Counted from the first letter of the stretch, positions 1 to 9,117 are shown. The stretch is 64,000 nucleotides of DNA from Candidatus Woodwardiibium gallinarum (GCA_904419545.1 CAJFRY010000001.1:124001-188000); one strand, 5' to 3'. Numbers and translations: made by a program. The notes: a model not told the origin generated them from the sequence alone.

Positions 1-723
1 ACCGAAACGGCTGATCAAATTTGTAAGATCCTGACCAATTCGACAAAAAACGTATCGGTCAACGGGTATAATATCATATCCAAGACCGGTACTACGCAGA
101 AGATTGACCAGCCCAAGCGGGAGGACACTGGAAACTACTGGATGATCAGCTCGTGTATCTCCTTCGCGCCGGCAGAGGATCCGAAGATTGCAATCCTTGT
201 CGTCATTGATGAGCCGACCGGCGAGAAATTCTTTGGCTCGCTGTTGGCTGCTCCAGTCATCACAAACGTGCTTACCGAGGTGCTGCCCTATCTCGGCATT
301 GAGCCGACCGATGACTCGGCGATCCAAACGCTCACCGTATCCGACTATCGCGGCTCCAGCGTGGATACTGCCAAGCAGGCGCTCGAGCAGCTCGGACTGA
401 AGGTCATTGTCCGCGGCGACGGTGCCGCCGTTACCGATCAGATGCCGCGCAGCGGCAGTGTGATTACCGAGGGCGGACGCGTGGTTCTGTATACCGATGG
501 TGCGGAAGCCGAAGCCACCGTATCGGTTCCCAATTTCTCGGGCATGACGCCGCAGCAGGTGCTTAGCACCGCATCGACCTATGGGCTGAATGTCGAGCTG
601 AAGGGTATCCATAAGGACGACTATTCCTGTTATGTCAGTACGCAGAGCATTGATCCGGGAACGATGGTCACGACCGGCACGATCGTTACCATTCAGTTTA
701 TTTATAACGAATCCATCGAGTAA
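1..723 (+). CDS. Division or sporulation transpeptidase (PBP2B/SpoVD type) with PASTA domains, 5' truncated
   Basis: This is the C-terminal 240 residues of a class B penicillin-binding protein; the frame is open from base 1, so the gene begins outside the window. The active-site KTG triad (bases 82-90, context SKTGTTQ) marks the end of the transpeptidase domain. Two PASTA repeats follow, roughly at bases 340-510 (starting VSDYRGSS) and 525-715 (starting VSVPNFSG). Such enzymes cross-link septal or spore-cortex peptidoglycan outside the membrane. It lies 29 bp upstream of murF, which fits the dcw cluster. PBP2B (FtsI-like) and SpoVD cannot be told apart from this fragment; double PASTA tails occur in both. 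Confidence 0.93.
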   Translation, partial: TETADQICKILTNSTKNVSVNGYNIISKTGTTQKIDQPKREDTGNYWMISSCISFAPAEDPKIAILVVIDEPTGEKFFGSLLAAPVITNVLTEVLPYLGIEPTDDSAIQTLTVSDYRGSSVDTAKQALEQLGLKVIVRGDGAAVTDQMPRSGSVITEGGRVVLYTDGAEAEATVSVPNFSGMTPQQVLSTASTYGLNVELKGIHKDDYSCYVSTQSIDPGTMVTTGTIVTIQFIYNESIE

Positions 724-752
724 AATTTACAATTAGGAAAGAAACGATTTTC

Positions 753-2129
753 ATGTTGATCACACTCAGCGAAGCGGCGCGCCTTTCCGGCGGCGCCCTG
801 CATCCCGACAGCGACGGTGCGCTTGTTCTGCGCTATGTTTGTGCGGACAGCCGCGAGGCGCTGCATGCTGATGGCCCGTTGTTTGCCGCGATTAAGGGCG
901 AGCGGACGGACGGCGGTCTATATGTCGGCTCGGTTCTTGACGCGGGCGGCGCAGCGATTGTGAGCGACCGCGCGCTGTTCGTGCGCAACACCATATTGGT
1001 TGATGATGTGCGCGGCGCGCTGGCGCGGCTGGCCGGCGGCTACCGCCGTGAACGGCTCGGGAATGTAAAGTGCGTCTGTATTACCGGCAGCGTCGGGAAA
1101 ACGACGACGAAGGATATGGCTGCGCTCGTGCTTTCCGCGCATCGTCCTACGTATGCCACGGCGGGGAATATGAACAGCCGCATCGGGCTCCCGTTGTCCG
1201 TGCTGCGGGTTCCTGAGGAGGCGCGCGCCTGCGTACTGGAGATCGGGATGAGCGAACCCGGCGAGATCGCGCCGCTGTCCGAGGCCGCCGCGCCGGACAT
1301 CGCCGTCGTGACCAATATCGGTTCCTCGCATATTCAGGCCTTTGGCAGCCGCGAGGGCATCTGTCTGGAGAAAATGTCGATCGTCAACGGCCTGCGTCCC
1401 GGCGGCACACTTGTTCTCAACGGTGATGAGCCGCTTCTGACGGCTGCGGCTGCACGTGTGCCGCAGCGGTGTGTGTTTGCATCGGTCGAGGAACGTCCCG
1501 CGCAGTATCGCGCCGAATCCGTCACGGAATCCGACGGCGTGACGCACTTCAGCGTCGTTTTCGCCGGCGGACGGATTGAAATTGCACTGCCGGCGCTCGG
1601 TCTGCATAATGTGCGCAACGCGCTTACCGCTTTTGCCGTCGGCATCGAGGCGGGGGTGCCCGCTTCGGTATGCGCGGAAGCGCTTTCCCGATTTGTGCCG
1701 TCTGGAAGCCGGCAGAATATCTATGAAAAAAACGGTCTGCATATCATCGCGGATTGCTATAACGCTTCGCCCGAGTCGATGACGGCGGCGCTTTCGGTGC
1801 TGCGCGGCTTTCCGGGCAGGCGAATTGCCGTTCTCGGCGATATGCTCGAATTGGGTGCATATGCCGGCCGACTGCACCGCGATATGGGCGCCGCTGTCTG
1901 CGGTGCGGCCGACCTGCTTTTCACAATCGGCAGCGCGGCAGAGCAAATCGCCGAGGGGGCAGCGGCGCGGGGGATGCCGCGCGAACGGATTCGCGTCTTT
2001 CCGGCGGACGGCCACGAAGCGGCAGCACAGGCGCTGCGTGAGATCGTGCGGCCGGGAGATTCGCTGCTGTTCAAGGCCAGCAATCGGATGAACTTGAAAA
2101 AGGTTATCGAACGGATGGGAATAAGCTAA
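753..2129 (+). CDS. murF: UDP-N-acetylmuramoyl-tripeptide--D-alanyl-D-alanine ligase
   Basis: MurF ligates D-Ala-D-Ala to the UDP-MurNAc-tripeptide in the cytoplasm, the last soluble step of precursor synthesis. The 458-residue protein has the three-domain Mur ligase layout: an N-terminal UDP-binding domain, a central ATPase domain with P-loop GSVGKTTTKD near residues 111-120 and the NMNSRIGLPLS segment typical of MurF, and a C-terminal domain with DCYNASPESM. ATG at 753 is preceded by AGGAAAG about 10 bases upstream. mraY follows after 15 bp. murE, commonly located between the transpeptidase gene and murF, is not here. Confidence 0.97.
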   Translation: MLITLSEAARLSGGALHPDSDGALVLRYVCADSREALHADGPLFAAIKGERTDGGLYVGSVLDAGGAAIVSDRALFVRNTILVDDVRGALARLAGGYRRERLGNVKCVCITGSVGKTTTKDMAALVLSAHRPTYATAGNMNSRIGLPLSVLRVPEEARACVLEIGMSEPGEIAPLSEAAAPDIAVVTNIGSSHIQAFGSREGICLEKMSIVNGLRPGGTLVLNGDEPLLTAAAARVPQRCVFASVEERPAQYRAESVTESDGVTHFSVVFAGGRIEIALPALGLHNVRNALTAFAVGIEAGVPASVCAEALSRFVPSGSRQNIYEKNGLHIIADCYNASPESMTAALSVLRGFPGRRIAVLGDMLELGAYAGRLHRDMGAAVCGAADLLFTIGSAAEQIAEGAAARGMPRERIRVFPADGHEAAAQALREIVRPGDSLLFKASNRMNLKKVIERMGIS

Positions 2130-2144
2130 AAGGGAGAGACGGAA

Positions 2145-3113
2145 GTGTTGTATTCGGTTCTCGGCGGCGTTGCGGCGTTTTTGGTCTGCGCTTTATTGCT
2201 GCGCATCTTTATCCCCGTGCTTCGGAAGGTGAAGCTGGGCCAGAAGATACTTGAGATCGGACCCTCGTGGCATAAGAGCAAGGAAGGGACGCCGATCATG
2301 GGCGGCCTGTTTTTCTCGATTGCCATCACGGCGGCTGCTGTGGTTTTCAGCCTGCTTTCGGGCGCGCTGCCGCTGCGGACACTGCTGGTGCTCGGTTTTG
2401 CGCTTCTTTGCGGGCTGATCGGTTTTGCGGACGATTATGTCAAGCTGTTCAAAAAGACCAACCGCGGGCTGTCGCCGGCACAGAAGCTTATTCTGCAATT
2501 TTTAGTCGTCGCCGCTTTTTTTGTCTCCCTTTCGCTGGCGGGCTATGCGTCGACCGAGCTGCAGATTCCCTTTACGGACATTCGTGTCGACTTGGGTGTG
2601 TTTTACTATTTGCTCATGAGCATAGTGCTTGTCTATTTCATCAACGGCGCCAATCTCACCGACGGGATCGACGGCTTGGCCGGCAGCGTGGCGCTGGTGA
2701 TTATGGTGTTCTTTACCATCGTTTCCGACATGCTCGATCCCGCTACAATATATATCTGCACGGCGGCCGTCGGTGCGCTGACCGCATTCCTTATTTTCAA
2801 CTTCCATCCGGCAAAGATTTTTATGGGAGATACGGGCAGTCTGTATCTCGGCGGCTTGGTCTGCGGCTTGACCGTGCTGTATCGAATGGAGCTTCTGCTT
2901 TTTCTCATTGGTTTTGTCTACCTGATTGAGGGACTTTCGGTGATGCTGCAGGTCGCATATTTCAAAAAAACGGGCAAACGCATTTTCAAAATGGCACCGC
3001 TGCACCATCATTTTGAAATGAACGGCTGGAGCGAGGTCAAGATTGTTTTCGTCTTTACGTTTGTAACGGCTCTCACCTGCGCAGCGGCGTATTGGGGAGC
3101 GGTCGTGCTTTGA
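2145..3113 (+). CDS. mraY: Phospho-N-acetylmuramoyl-pentapeptide-transferase
   Basis: MraY is the integral membrane enzyme that transfers phospho-MurNAc-pentapeptide to undecaprenyl phosphate, forming lipid I. The 322-residue protein is hydrophobic throughout and carries the family signatures FADDYVK, the NGANLTDGIDGLAG loop, FMGDTGSLYLGG and the histidine motif APLHHHFEMNGW. Start is GTG at 2145 with AGGGAGAG 8 bases upstream. It follows murF closely and precedes ftsW; murD, often found between mraY and ftsW, is missing. Confidence 0.97.
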   Translation: MLYSVLGGVAAFLVCALLLRIFIPVLRKVKLGQKILEIGPSWHKSKEGTPIMGGLFFSIAITAAAVVFSLLSGALPLRTLLVLGFALLCGLIGFADDYVKLFKKTNRGLSPAQKLILQFLVVAAFFVSLSLAGYASTELQIPFTDIRVDLGVFYYLLMSIVLVYFINGANLTDGIDGLAGSVALVIMVFFTIVSDMLDPATIYICTAAVGALTAFLIFNFHPAKIFMGDTGSLYLGGLVCGLTVLYRMELLLFLIGFVYLIEGLSVMLQVAYFKKTGKRIFKMAPLHHHFEMNGWSEVKIVFVFTFVTALTCAAAYWGAVVL

Positions 3114-3140
3114 TCGTTTTGGAACAGGAGGCGCGGTAGA

Positions 3141-4385
3141 TTGAACGGAACACGGAAAGAAACGGATATGCGCGGCAAGGAGCGTGCCGCACTGCGCGCG
3201 GGCAAAGCGCCGCGTGAGCGGGGTACCTTTGTGCGCATCATCGGCGAGGTGGACCGTCCGTTCCTTCTCATCGTCATCGCGCTGCTCTGTATCGGCTCGG
3301 TGATGGTGTTCTCGGCCAGCTATGCGTACGGCAAATACTATTTCAACGACAGTTATTATTTTGCGCGCAGACAGCTCGGTTGGGCGGTGCTCGGTTTGGC
3401 GGGAATGTGTTTTACCGCCGTGGTTGTCGATTACCGCTGGATCAAGCGTTTCGCTTGGCTTGGTTACGGCGTCTCTCTGCTGCTCAACGCCGCAGTTGTT
3501 GTGATAGGTGTAGCCAACAATGGTGCACAGCGATGGATCAAAATCGGCCCGATTCAGTTCCAGCCTTCCGAACTGCTCAAATTCTTTGTTATTATTGTCT
3601 GTGCGTCGTACATATCCAATAACCATTCACGGATGAAAAGCTTCCGTTACGGTGTATTGCCTTTTATTCTTATTCTCGCGCCCGCAGCAGGACTGCTGGT
3701 GCTGCAGAGCCATCTGTCGGCGACGATCATCGTCTGCCTGCTCGTCTTTTCGATGATGCTGCTCGGCGGGTCCAGCCTTGCATGGCTTGGAGGTGCTGCC
3801 GGCGTGGGTGCAGCCGCAGCGTTCGCGGTACTCAAGCTGCCGTTTGTTCAGGAGCTGCCGCTGTTCAAGGAAAAGCTGTCGCACATTTTTCAGCGGCTCG
3901 CCATTTGGGAAGACCCGGTCGCAATGATCGCGGATAAGGCTACGCGAGACGCCGCTTGGCAGCCCGCGCAGTCGTTGTTCGCCATTTCCTCGGGCGGCTT
4001 CTGGGGACTGGGCATCGGAAAGAGCAACCAGAAGCATGGCTTTCTGCCCGAGCCGCAGAACGATTACGTGTTCGCCATCCTTTGCGAAGAGTTGGGGTTT
4101 TTCGGCGCAGTCGGCGTGATCCTGCTTTTTGCGGCGTTCGCTTATCGCGGCTTCCGCATCGCAGCAAATTCGCCTAACCGCTTTTGCTCGCTTGTCGTGA
4201 TGGGCCTGACGCTGCAGGTTGCCTTACAGGCGATCCTAAACATCGCCGTCGTGACCAATACGTTACCCTCAACCGGCATTTCACTGCCCTTTTTCAGCTA
4301 CGGCGGCACGTCGCTGGTCATTTTAATGGTCGAGATGGGCGTAATTCTTTCCATATCGCGGTATTCCTATATCGAAAGGGGATAG
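3141..4385 (+). CDS. ftsW: SEDS-family peptidoglycan glycosyltransferase FtsW
   Basis: A 414-residue polytopic membrane protein of the SEDS family, which polymerises lipid II at the septum together with a class B penicillin-binding protein. After a basic cytoplasmic tail of about 35 residues come around ten hydrophobic segments. Conserved SEDS signatures include the RW-KIGPIQFQPSE segment, the GKSNQKHGFLPEPQNDYVFAI loop and the C-terminal LPSTGISLPFFSYGG. The start is TTG at 3141, chosen because CAGGAGG ends 9 bases before it; ATG at 3168 lacks such a site. Position between mraY and murG favours FtsW over RodA or SpoVE. Confidence 0.94.
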   Translation: MNGTRKETDMRGKERAALRAGKAPRERGTFVRIIGEVDRPFLLIVIALLCIGSVMVFSASYAYGKYYFNDSYYFARRQLGWAVLGLAGMCFTAVVVDYRWIKRFAWLGYGVSLLLNAAVVVIGVANNGAQRWIKIGPIQFQPSELLKFFVIIVCASYISNNHSRMKSFRYGVLPFILILAPAAGLLVLQSHLSATIIVCLLVFSMMLLGGSSLAWLGGAAGVGAAAAFAVLKLPFVQELPLFKEKLSHIFQRLAIWEDPVAMIADKATRDAAWQPAQSLFAISSGGFWGLGIGKSNQKHGFLPEPQNDYVFAILCEELGFFGAVGVILLFAAFAYRGFRIAANSPNRFCSLVVMGLTLQVALQAILNIAVVTNTLPSTGISLPFFSYGGTSLVILMVEMGVILSISRYSYIERG

Positions 4386-4419
4386 ATTCTCCTTTTTCGG
4401 AAAGGTAAGTGTATAACGT

Positions 4420-5532
4420 TTGAAAATATTGATGACCTGCGGCGGCACCGGCGGTCATATCAACCCTGCCATTGCCGTTGCCAATCGGATCAAAATGATT
4501 TCGCCGGGCGCGGAGATCGCTTTTGTCGGCACCGAAAAGGGGATGGAATCCTCGCTTGTTCCCAAGGCGGGTTATCCGATCCGCTTCGTCAAGGTGCGCG
4601 GCTTCAAGCGGAAGCTCACGCTCGCAAACATAGACGCAGCGATTAAAGCTGTGACATCGGTTGTTGCTGCAAAAAGGATCATCCGCGATTTTCAGCCGGA
4701 TGTGGTCATCGGTACCGGCGGCTATGTGTCGTGGCCGACCGTGAAGGCTGCCGCTAAGCTTGGGGTTCCGACTCTGATTCAGGAGCAGAATGCGTTCCCC
4801 GGCGTCACACAGCGCATGCTGGCCAAATATGCCGATAAGATCTGCGTCAGCTTTGAAGAAAGCCGGAAGTTTTTCGATGCCTCCGTACAGGATAAGATTC
4901 TCCTGACCGGAAATCCTGTTTCCGCTTCGGGTATTACCCGTGCGCAGGCCCGTGAGAAGCTCGGGCTGGAACCGGGCGCGCTTTACGTCGTTTCCAGCGG
5001 CGGCTCGCTCGGCGCGGAGAAGGTCAATGAGTATGTGTTTGAGGTCATCGGAAGCTATACCGGGCCGAAGGGTATACGTCACATTCATTCGGTCGGCCGC
5101 GCGGGCTGGGAAAAGTACAGTACAATCGCCAAAGAACGCGGCTTCGACAAGTATACAAACATCAAAATTTCCGAATATATTTATGACATGCAGCTCCACC
5201 TCGCTGCCGCTGATATTGTCATCGGCCGTGCCGGTGCGATGACGCTGGCCGAAAACGCGTGTATGGGCAAGGCATCAATTCTCATCCCGTCGCCGAATGT
5301 GACGGGCGATCATCAGTTCAAAAACGCAAAAGTGCTTGCCGACGCGGGCGCGGCAATTGTTTATCGGGAGAGCGAGCTGGACGGTGCCGCGCTTACCGCC
5401 GCCGTTCGCCGGCTGGCGGAGGACGAAAAAGCGCGGCGTGAGATGGAAGCGCGCGTCCGCGCGTTTGCCAAACCGTTTGCCGACCGCGAGATTGCGCTGG
5501 CGGCCATAGAGATTGCCAAGCGGGCGAAGTAA
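4420..5532 (+). CDS. murG: UDP-GlcNAc:lipid I N-acetylglucosaminyltransferase
   Basis: MurG adds GlcNAc to lipid I on the inner face of the membrane to give lipid II. The 370-residue GT-B fold protein begins with the glycine-rich loop CGGTGGHINPA, has GTGGYVSWP and LIQEQNAFPG in the N-terminal domain, and SSGGSLGAEKVNE plus GRAGAMTLAE near the UDP-GlcNAc site. Start is TTG at 4420, which places the diagnostic glycine loop at residues 8-13. It is separated from ftsW by 34 bp and from ftsQ by 24 bp. Confidence 0.97.
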   Translation: MKILMTCGGTGGHINPAIAVANRIKMISPGAEIAFVGTEKGMESSLVPKAGYPIRFVKVRGFKRKLTLANIDAAIKAVTSVVAAKRIIRDFQPDVVIGTGGYVSWPTVKAAAKLGVPTLIQEQNAFPGVTQRMLAKYADKICVSFEESRKFFDASVQDKILLTGNPVSASGITRAQAREKLGLEPGALYVVSSGGSLGAEKVNEYVFEVIGSYTGPKGIRHIHSVGRAGWEKYSTIAKERGFDKYTNIKISEYIYDMQLHLAAADIVIGRAGAMTLAENACMGKASILIPSPNVTGDHQFKNAKVLADAGAAIVYRESELDGAALTAAVRRLAEDEKARREMEARVRAFAKPFADREIALAAIEIAKRAK

Positions 5533-5556
5533 AAAGGCAGGAAAGGATATGCCCAT

Positions 5557-6339
5557 ATGGTGCAGGAACGCTTTCGCAAAAAGAATATCGCGATGGACGA
5601 GCTGCGGGGGCAACAGCGGAAAAAGCGGTTTCGCCGGAGGCTGTTTTATCTTTCGCTCATCCTTTTGATCTGTGCGGCCTTTTTTGCCGTTTGTGTGCTG
5701 GTCTTTTTCAACGTCGGTGAGATTGAACTGATTGGGCTGGAGCGCTGCGATGAGACTGCGGTCCGAGCTGCGCTCGGCGTTTCTCCCGGTGACAATCTGT
5801 TTTCTTTTCGCGCCGGCGATGTCGAAAGCGCGCTGAAAAAGGCGTTCCCATATATCGGGTCGGTTGAGGTGACACGCGGCTTTCCAACTACGTTGACTGT
5901 GACGGTGCAGGAAGAAATACCCGTCACATATGTGGAGCAGTACGGCGAATACTTTATTCTGTCACGTGAGCTGAAGGTGCTGGAACGCAGAGCGGACAAG
6001 CCGGAGGGACTTCTGCTTTTGTCTACTACGCCGACGGATGTCTGCATTGTGGGACAAACGGCTGTGTTTGCGGACAAGCGTGTGTCGACGACGGTTACGG
6101 AGCTTCTGGATGCGCTTGACGGCAGCGGACTTCTTGAAAGTGTCGTTTCAATCGATATGACCAATCGTTTTGAAATCTATTTCTGGTATCAGGACCGTTT
6201 CCATGTCTATTTGGGCGCCGTTGACGACGCGGAAATCAAGACGGCATTCCTTGTTAAGATCATCGAAAAGCTCGGCGACGAACGCGGTAACATCGACGTT
6301 TCGGATACGCGGGAGGCATCATTCTCCAAATTCGAGTAA
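5557..6339 (+). CDS. ftsQ: Cell division protein FtsQ/DivIB
   Basis: A bitopic division protein of 260 residues: a cytoplasmic tail of about 30 basic residues, one membrane segment near residues 30-52 (LFYLSLILLICAAFFAVCVLV), then an extracellular POTRA-type domain starting NVGEIELIGLERCDE and a beta domain. FtsQ/DivIB links FtsL, FtsB and the septal synthase. ATG at 5557 is preceded by GGAAAGG. Family sequence conservation is low, but topology, the POTRA opening and the place between murG and ftsZ agree. Confidence 0.9.
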   Translation: MVQERFRKKNIAMDELRGQQRKKRFRRRLFYLSLILLICAAFFAVCVLVFFNVGEIELIGLERCDETAVRAALGVSPGDNLFSFRAGDVESALKKAFPYIGSVEVTRGFPTTLTVTVQEEIPVTYVEQYGEYFILSRELKVLERRADKPEGLLLLSTTPTDVCIVGQTAVFADKRVSTTVTELLDALDGSGLLESVVSIDMTNRFEIYFWYQDRFHVYLGAVDDAEIKTAFLVKIIEKLGDERGNIDVSDTREASFSKFE

Positions 6340-6375
6340 AAAAAGTAACTTTTTTACGAAATCTTCAAAAAAGAC

Positions 6376-6404
6376 TTGAAAAATGAAATGGAAGATAGTA
6401 TTAT
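6376..6404 (+). promoter_or_regulatory. SigA-type promoter for ftsZ
   Basis: TTGAAA at 6376-6381 and TATTAT at 6399-6404 are separated by 17 bases. The pair lies in the AT-rich gap between ftsQ and ftsZ, 63 bases upstream of the ftsZ start, and would allow ftsZ to be transcribed apart from the upstream cluster. Confidence 0.65.
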
Positions 6405-6467
6405 ATACTATAAGGTACTGTGGCTTGTGCCGATTACAATTTGTATAAAATTTTGGGAGGACATACA

Positions 6468-7559
6468 ATGCCTAATGAATTCGAAACGAGTACAAACGAT
6501 GTCAAGATCAAGGTAATCGGCGTCGGCGGCGGCGGCGGAAATGCCGTCAACCGTATGATCGCCGCAGGCGGCAAGGACGTTGAATTTATCAACATCAATA
6601 CGGATACGCAGATACTTATCAAATCGCTCGCCCCGACCAAGATTTCCATTGGCGACCGTATCACCAAGGGGCATGGCGCCGGCAGCAATCCCGAATTGGG
6701 CGAAAAGGCGGCTGATGAATCGATTGAGGAAATCACCAATGCCATCAAGGGCGCGGATATGGTTTTCATTACCGCAGGCATGGGCGGCGGCACCGGTACG
6801 GGCGCTGCGCCGATTGTGGCGAAGGTTGCCAAGCAGATGGAAATCCTCACCGTCGCCATCGTGACCAAGCCCTTCAATTTTGAGGGGCGTAAAAGAATGG
6901 CACAGGCCGAGGCGGGGATCAATAAGCTCCGTGAATTTGTCGATTCGCTGATCGTCATTCCGAATGAACGCCTTAAGCTGCTGACAGATAAAAAGATCAC
7001 CTTTCTGAATGCCTTTCAGGAGGCGGACGACGTGCTTCGCAAGGGTGTGCAGAGCATAACGGAGCTGATTACCGTGGAGGGAATCATCAATCTGGATTTT
7101 GCGGATGTATCCGCCGTTATGTCCAACGCCGGTCTTGCGCACATGGGCGTCGGTTCCGCCAAGGGTAAGGATAAGGCCGAACAGGCCGCCAAAATGGCGA
7201 TGTCCAGCCCGCTGCTGGAGACCAATATCAGCGGCGCGCGCGGGATCGTCGTCAATATTACAGCCAGCCCCGATATCGGACTCGAGGAGATCGATTCCGC
7301 TGTGGCAATGATTACAGACGAAGCACAGCCGGATGCGACAATCATCTTCGGCGCGGCGTTTGATTCTTCGCTGGAGGATGAAATGCGGATTACCCTGATT
7401 GCGACAGGCTTCGATTTGGATAAGCGTACCGGTGAGCGCAGGTCACAGACTGCCTCTGCTGTGCCGTCCGCTGCGCCTGCCGCTTCGAATGACGCGGACA
7501 ATGAAAGTGATCTTAACGATATCATTTCCATCCTTAATCAGAATCGGAAGACTTATTAA
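6468..7559 (+). CDS. ftsZ: Cell division GTPase FtsZ
   Basis: FtsZ is the tubulin homologue that forms the division ring. The 363-residue protein has the GTP-binding signature GGGTGTG inside [16 protein letters not shown], the T1 loop [13 protein letters not shown] and the T7 loop [11 protein letters not shown] needed for GTP hydrolysis. A short variable linker ends in the conserved C-terminal peptide ([16 protein letters not shown]), which binds membrane anchors. The start is ATG 6468, placed 9 bases after GGGAGG; an upstream in-frame start at 6420 lacks a site and adds residues not seen in the family. No ftsA is present next to it. Confidence 0.98.
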   Translation: MPNEFETSTNDVKIKVIGVGGGGGNAVNRMIAAGGKDVEFININTDTQILIKSLAPTKISIGDRITKGHGAGSNPELGEKAADESIEEITNAIKGADMVFITAGMGGGTGTGAAPIVAKVAKQMEILTVAIVTKPFNFEGRKRMAQAEAGINKLREFVDSLIVIPNERLKLLTDKKITFLNAFQEADDVLRKGVQSITELITVEGIINLDFADVSAVMSNAGLAHMGVGSAKGKDKAEQAAKMAMSSPLLETNISGARGIVVNITASPDIGLEEIDSAVAMITDEAQPDATIIFGAAFDSSLEDEMRITLIATGFDLDKRTGERRSQTASAVPSAAPAASNDADNESDLNDIISILNQNRKTY

Positions 7560-7621
7560 GGAGTCAATAAACTTCGTTTGACTTTTTTGCGTATGCAACC
7601 GGAGAACAGGAGCTTGGTGAA

Positions 7622-7777
7622 ATGTATAAGGCTGTTGTGATTGAGTATTCGCCGAAAGCGGCGGATATGGCAGAGAAAATTGAAGAAAAAGCAAACGAAA
7701 TGCTGAAAGGCGGTTATGAGCTTGTCACCTTTTCCGTGACGGCAGCGGCGAAAGCAATCTTGGTATTCAAGAAATAA
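7622..7777 (+). CDS. Small DUF4177-like protein downstream of ftsZ
   Basis: A 51-residue protein (starts MYKAVVIEYSP, ends AAKAILVFKK). ATG 7622 follows AGGAG (7608-7612) at a 9-base spacing, and a clear terminator sits 25 bp after the stop, so the ORF is framed by translation and transcription signals. The pattern, a beta strand, a charged helix rich in K and E, then GGYELVTF and a strand ending in ILVFKK, resembles the small DUF4177 family, whose function is unknown. It is probably co-transcribed with ftsZ. Its family assignment is tentative; that it is a gene is likely. Confidence 0.7.
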   Translation: MYKAVVIEYSPKAADMAEKIEEKANEMLKGGYELVTFSVTAAAKAILVFKK

Positions 7778-7801
7778 ACCGCATTGTTTTCAGCGATTAA
7801 G

Positions 7802-7832
7802 AGCCGCCCCGTTATACACGGAGCGGCTTTTT
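7802..7832 (+). terminator. Intrinsic terminator of the ftsZ transcript
   Basis: A GC-rich hairpin with outer arms AGCCGC and GCGGCT (7802-7807 and 7823-7828) and inner CCG/CGG pairs around a short AT loop is followed directly by a T run. It lies between the small gene after ftsZ and the methyltransferase gene. Confidence 0.85.
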
Positions 7833-7860
7833 GTTTGGAAAAAGTCTGGGAGGGACAGAT

Positions 7861-8619
7861 ATGACAGAATGGAGTCCGACACAATATTTGCAGTTTGAAA
7901 AGCAGCGTACACAGCCGGCAATCGATCTTGCGGCGCGCGTGGCAGACCGTTCGGTGCGCGCCGCCGTGGATGTCGGCTGCGGGCCGGGGAACAGCACCGC
8001 TGTTCTTCGCCGTGTTTTCCCCAAGGCCTCGCTGCTCGGCGTGGACTTATCTCCGGAAATGGTGGAAAAAGCGGCAAATCGATACCCGGATATTCCGTTT
8101 CGAGTTTGCGACGCAGCAGCGTTGACCGGACAATACGATCTGGTGTTTTCCAACGCCTGCCTGCAGTGGATTCCGCACCATGACAGCCTGATCCCAAAAC
8201 TGATGGAGCGGTTGACGGACGGCGGCGTTCTGGCCGTGCAGATGCCGATGAATGAAGCGGAGCCGCTTTACCGCATCATCCGAGAAGTGACCGCAGAGGC
8301 AAAGTGGGGATTTCAAAATGTGCGCCTTGAGACGAATGAGACCTGTAAGCCGGAAGTCTATTGTGACATCCTTTCCGACTGTGCGTCTTCGTTTGATATG
8401 TGGGAAATCAAGTATTATCACAGCCTGCCGGATCATCGTGCGCTGATCGAATGGGTTCGGGGTACGCGTCTGCGTCCGTATCTTGCCTGTCTGGATGAGA
8501 ACGGTCGTGCGGCGCTGGAGGCAGAGCTTCTATCGCGTGCAGCTAAAGCCTATCCGTTGACGCGCAGCGGGGAAGTATTGCTGGGCTTTCGCCGCTTTTT
8601 CTTTATGGCGGTTCGATGA
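7861..8619 (+). CDS. SAM-dependent methyltransferase, trans-aconitate 2-methyltransferase-like
   Basis: A 252-residue class I methyltransferase. Motif I is DVGCGPGNST near residues 36-45, the acidic motif II residue is in LLGVDLSPEM, and the post-motif QYDLVFSNACLQWIP matches the Tam branch. The Tam family methylates trans-aconitate, a by-product inhibiting the TCA cycle; the exact substrate here is an inference. The start is ATG 7861, 6 bases after GGGAGGG; a longer frame from 7831 would run through that ribosome-binding site. It stands alone between a terminator and an unrelated gene. Confidence 0.85.
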   Translation: MTEWSPTQYLQFEKQRTQPAIDLAARVADRSVRAAVDVGCGPGNSTAVLRRVFPKASLLGVDLSPEMVEKAANRYPDIPFRVCDAAALTGQYDLVFSNACLQWIPHHDSLIPKLMERLTDGGVLAVQMPMNEAEPLYRIIREVTAEAKWGFQNVRLETNETCKPEVYCDILSDCASSFDMWEIKYYHSLPDHRALIEWVRGTRLRPYLACLDENGRAALEAELLSRAAKAYPLTRSGEVLLGFRRFFFMAVR

Positions 8620-8715
8620 AAATCCGGTAAAAGGCAAGGGACTTATGTTCGCGCTTTACATTCACTCTGACGCATGGCTTCGCTCGAAAGGCGAGCGCTA
8701 TATGAGAAGGATGTG

Positions 8716-9117
8716 ATGTTTATGCTGTTTCATACGTTTCGGGCTCAGGAAGAGAGAAGACGATTCGGCGGTACTGATTTCATGGAAATGCAATACTGTA
8801 AACTGCCGTTGGATTTGTTGCAAAAAAAGCGCGTATCCGTTCAAAAAATTGAACATTGGAAGAATGATTCCTTGTATATTTCCGGCGATGATGTGGATGC
8901 ATTTTTTGTATATTACGGGCAGATTATAACAAATGGGCTTTTTGGAAACGGCAAAATCGGTCCGATAGACCCATTCGGCATAAATTTTTATGCACGAGAG
9001 CAGGTCGACCCTATGATGAAGCGCATAAAAGACGAGCGCACGCCGGATTATAACATTCTTTTGGGCTGGTTCGAAGCCGGAGAAGCATACGGCGGTTTTT
9101 ATCTTTTGGGCATATAA
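8716..9117 (+). CDS. Orphan protein of unknown function
   Basis: I do not recognise this 133-residue protein. ATG 8716 has GAGAAGG five bases upstream, whereas earlier in-frame starts (8674) have no site. It is acidic to neutral with no signal peptide, membrane segment or cysteine motif. The C-terminal half (from VDAFFVYYGQIITNG through GWFEAGEAYGGFYLLG) is rich in aromatic residues and looks like a compact globular fold. The coding sequence appears lower in GC than its neighbours, which may indicate later acquisition. Being a real gene is plausible rather than certain. Confidence 0.5.
   Translation: MFMLFHTFRAQEERRRFGGTDFMEMQYCKLPLDLLQKKRVSVQKIEHWKNDSLYISGDDVDAFFVYYGQIITNGLFGNGKIGPIDPFGINFYAREQVDPMMKRIKDERTPDYNILLGWFEAGEAYGGFYLLGI

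Noticed and set aside
918..2015. 365-codon open frame antisense to murF
   Set aside because: It lies fully opposite a certain gene, has a His/Arg-rich composition typical of antisense frames in GC-rich DNA, and matches no family.
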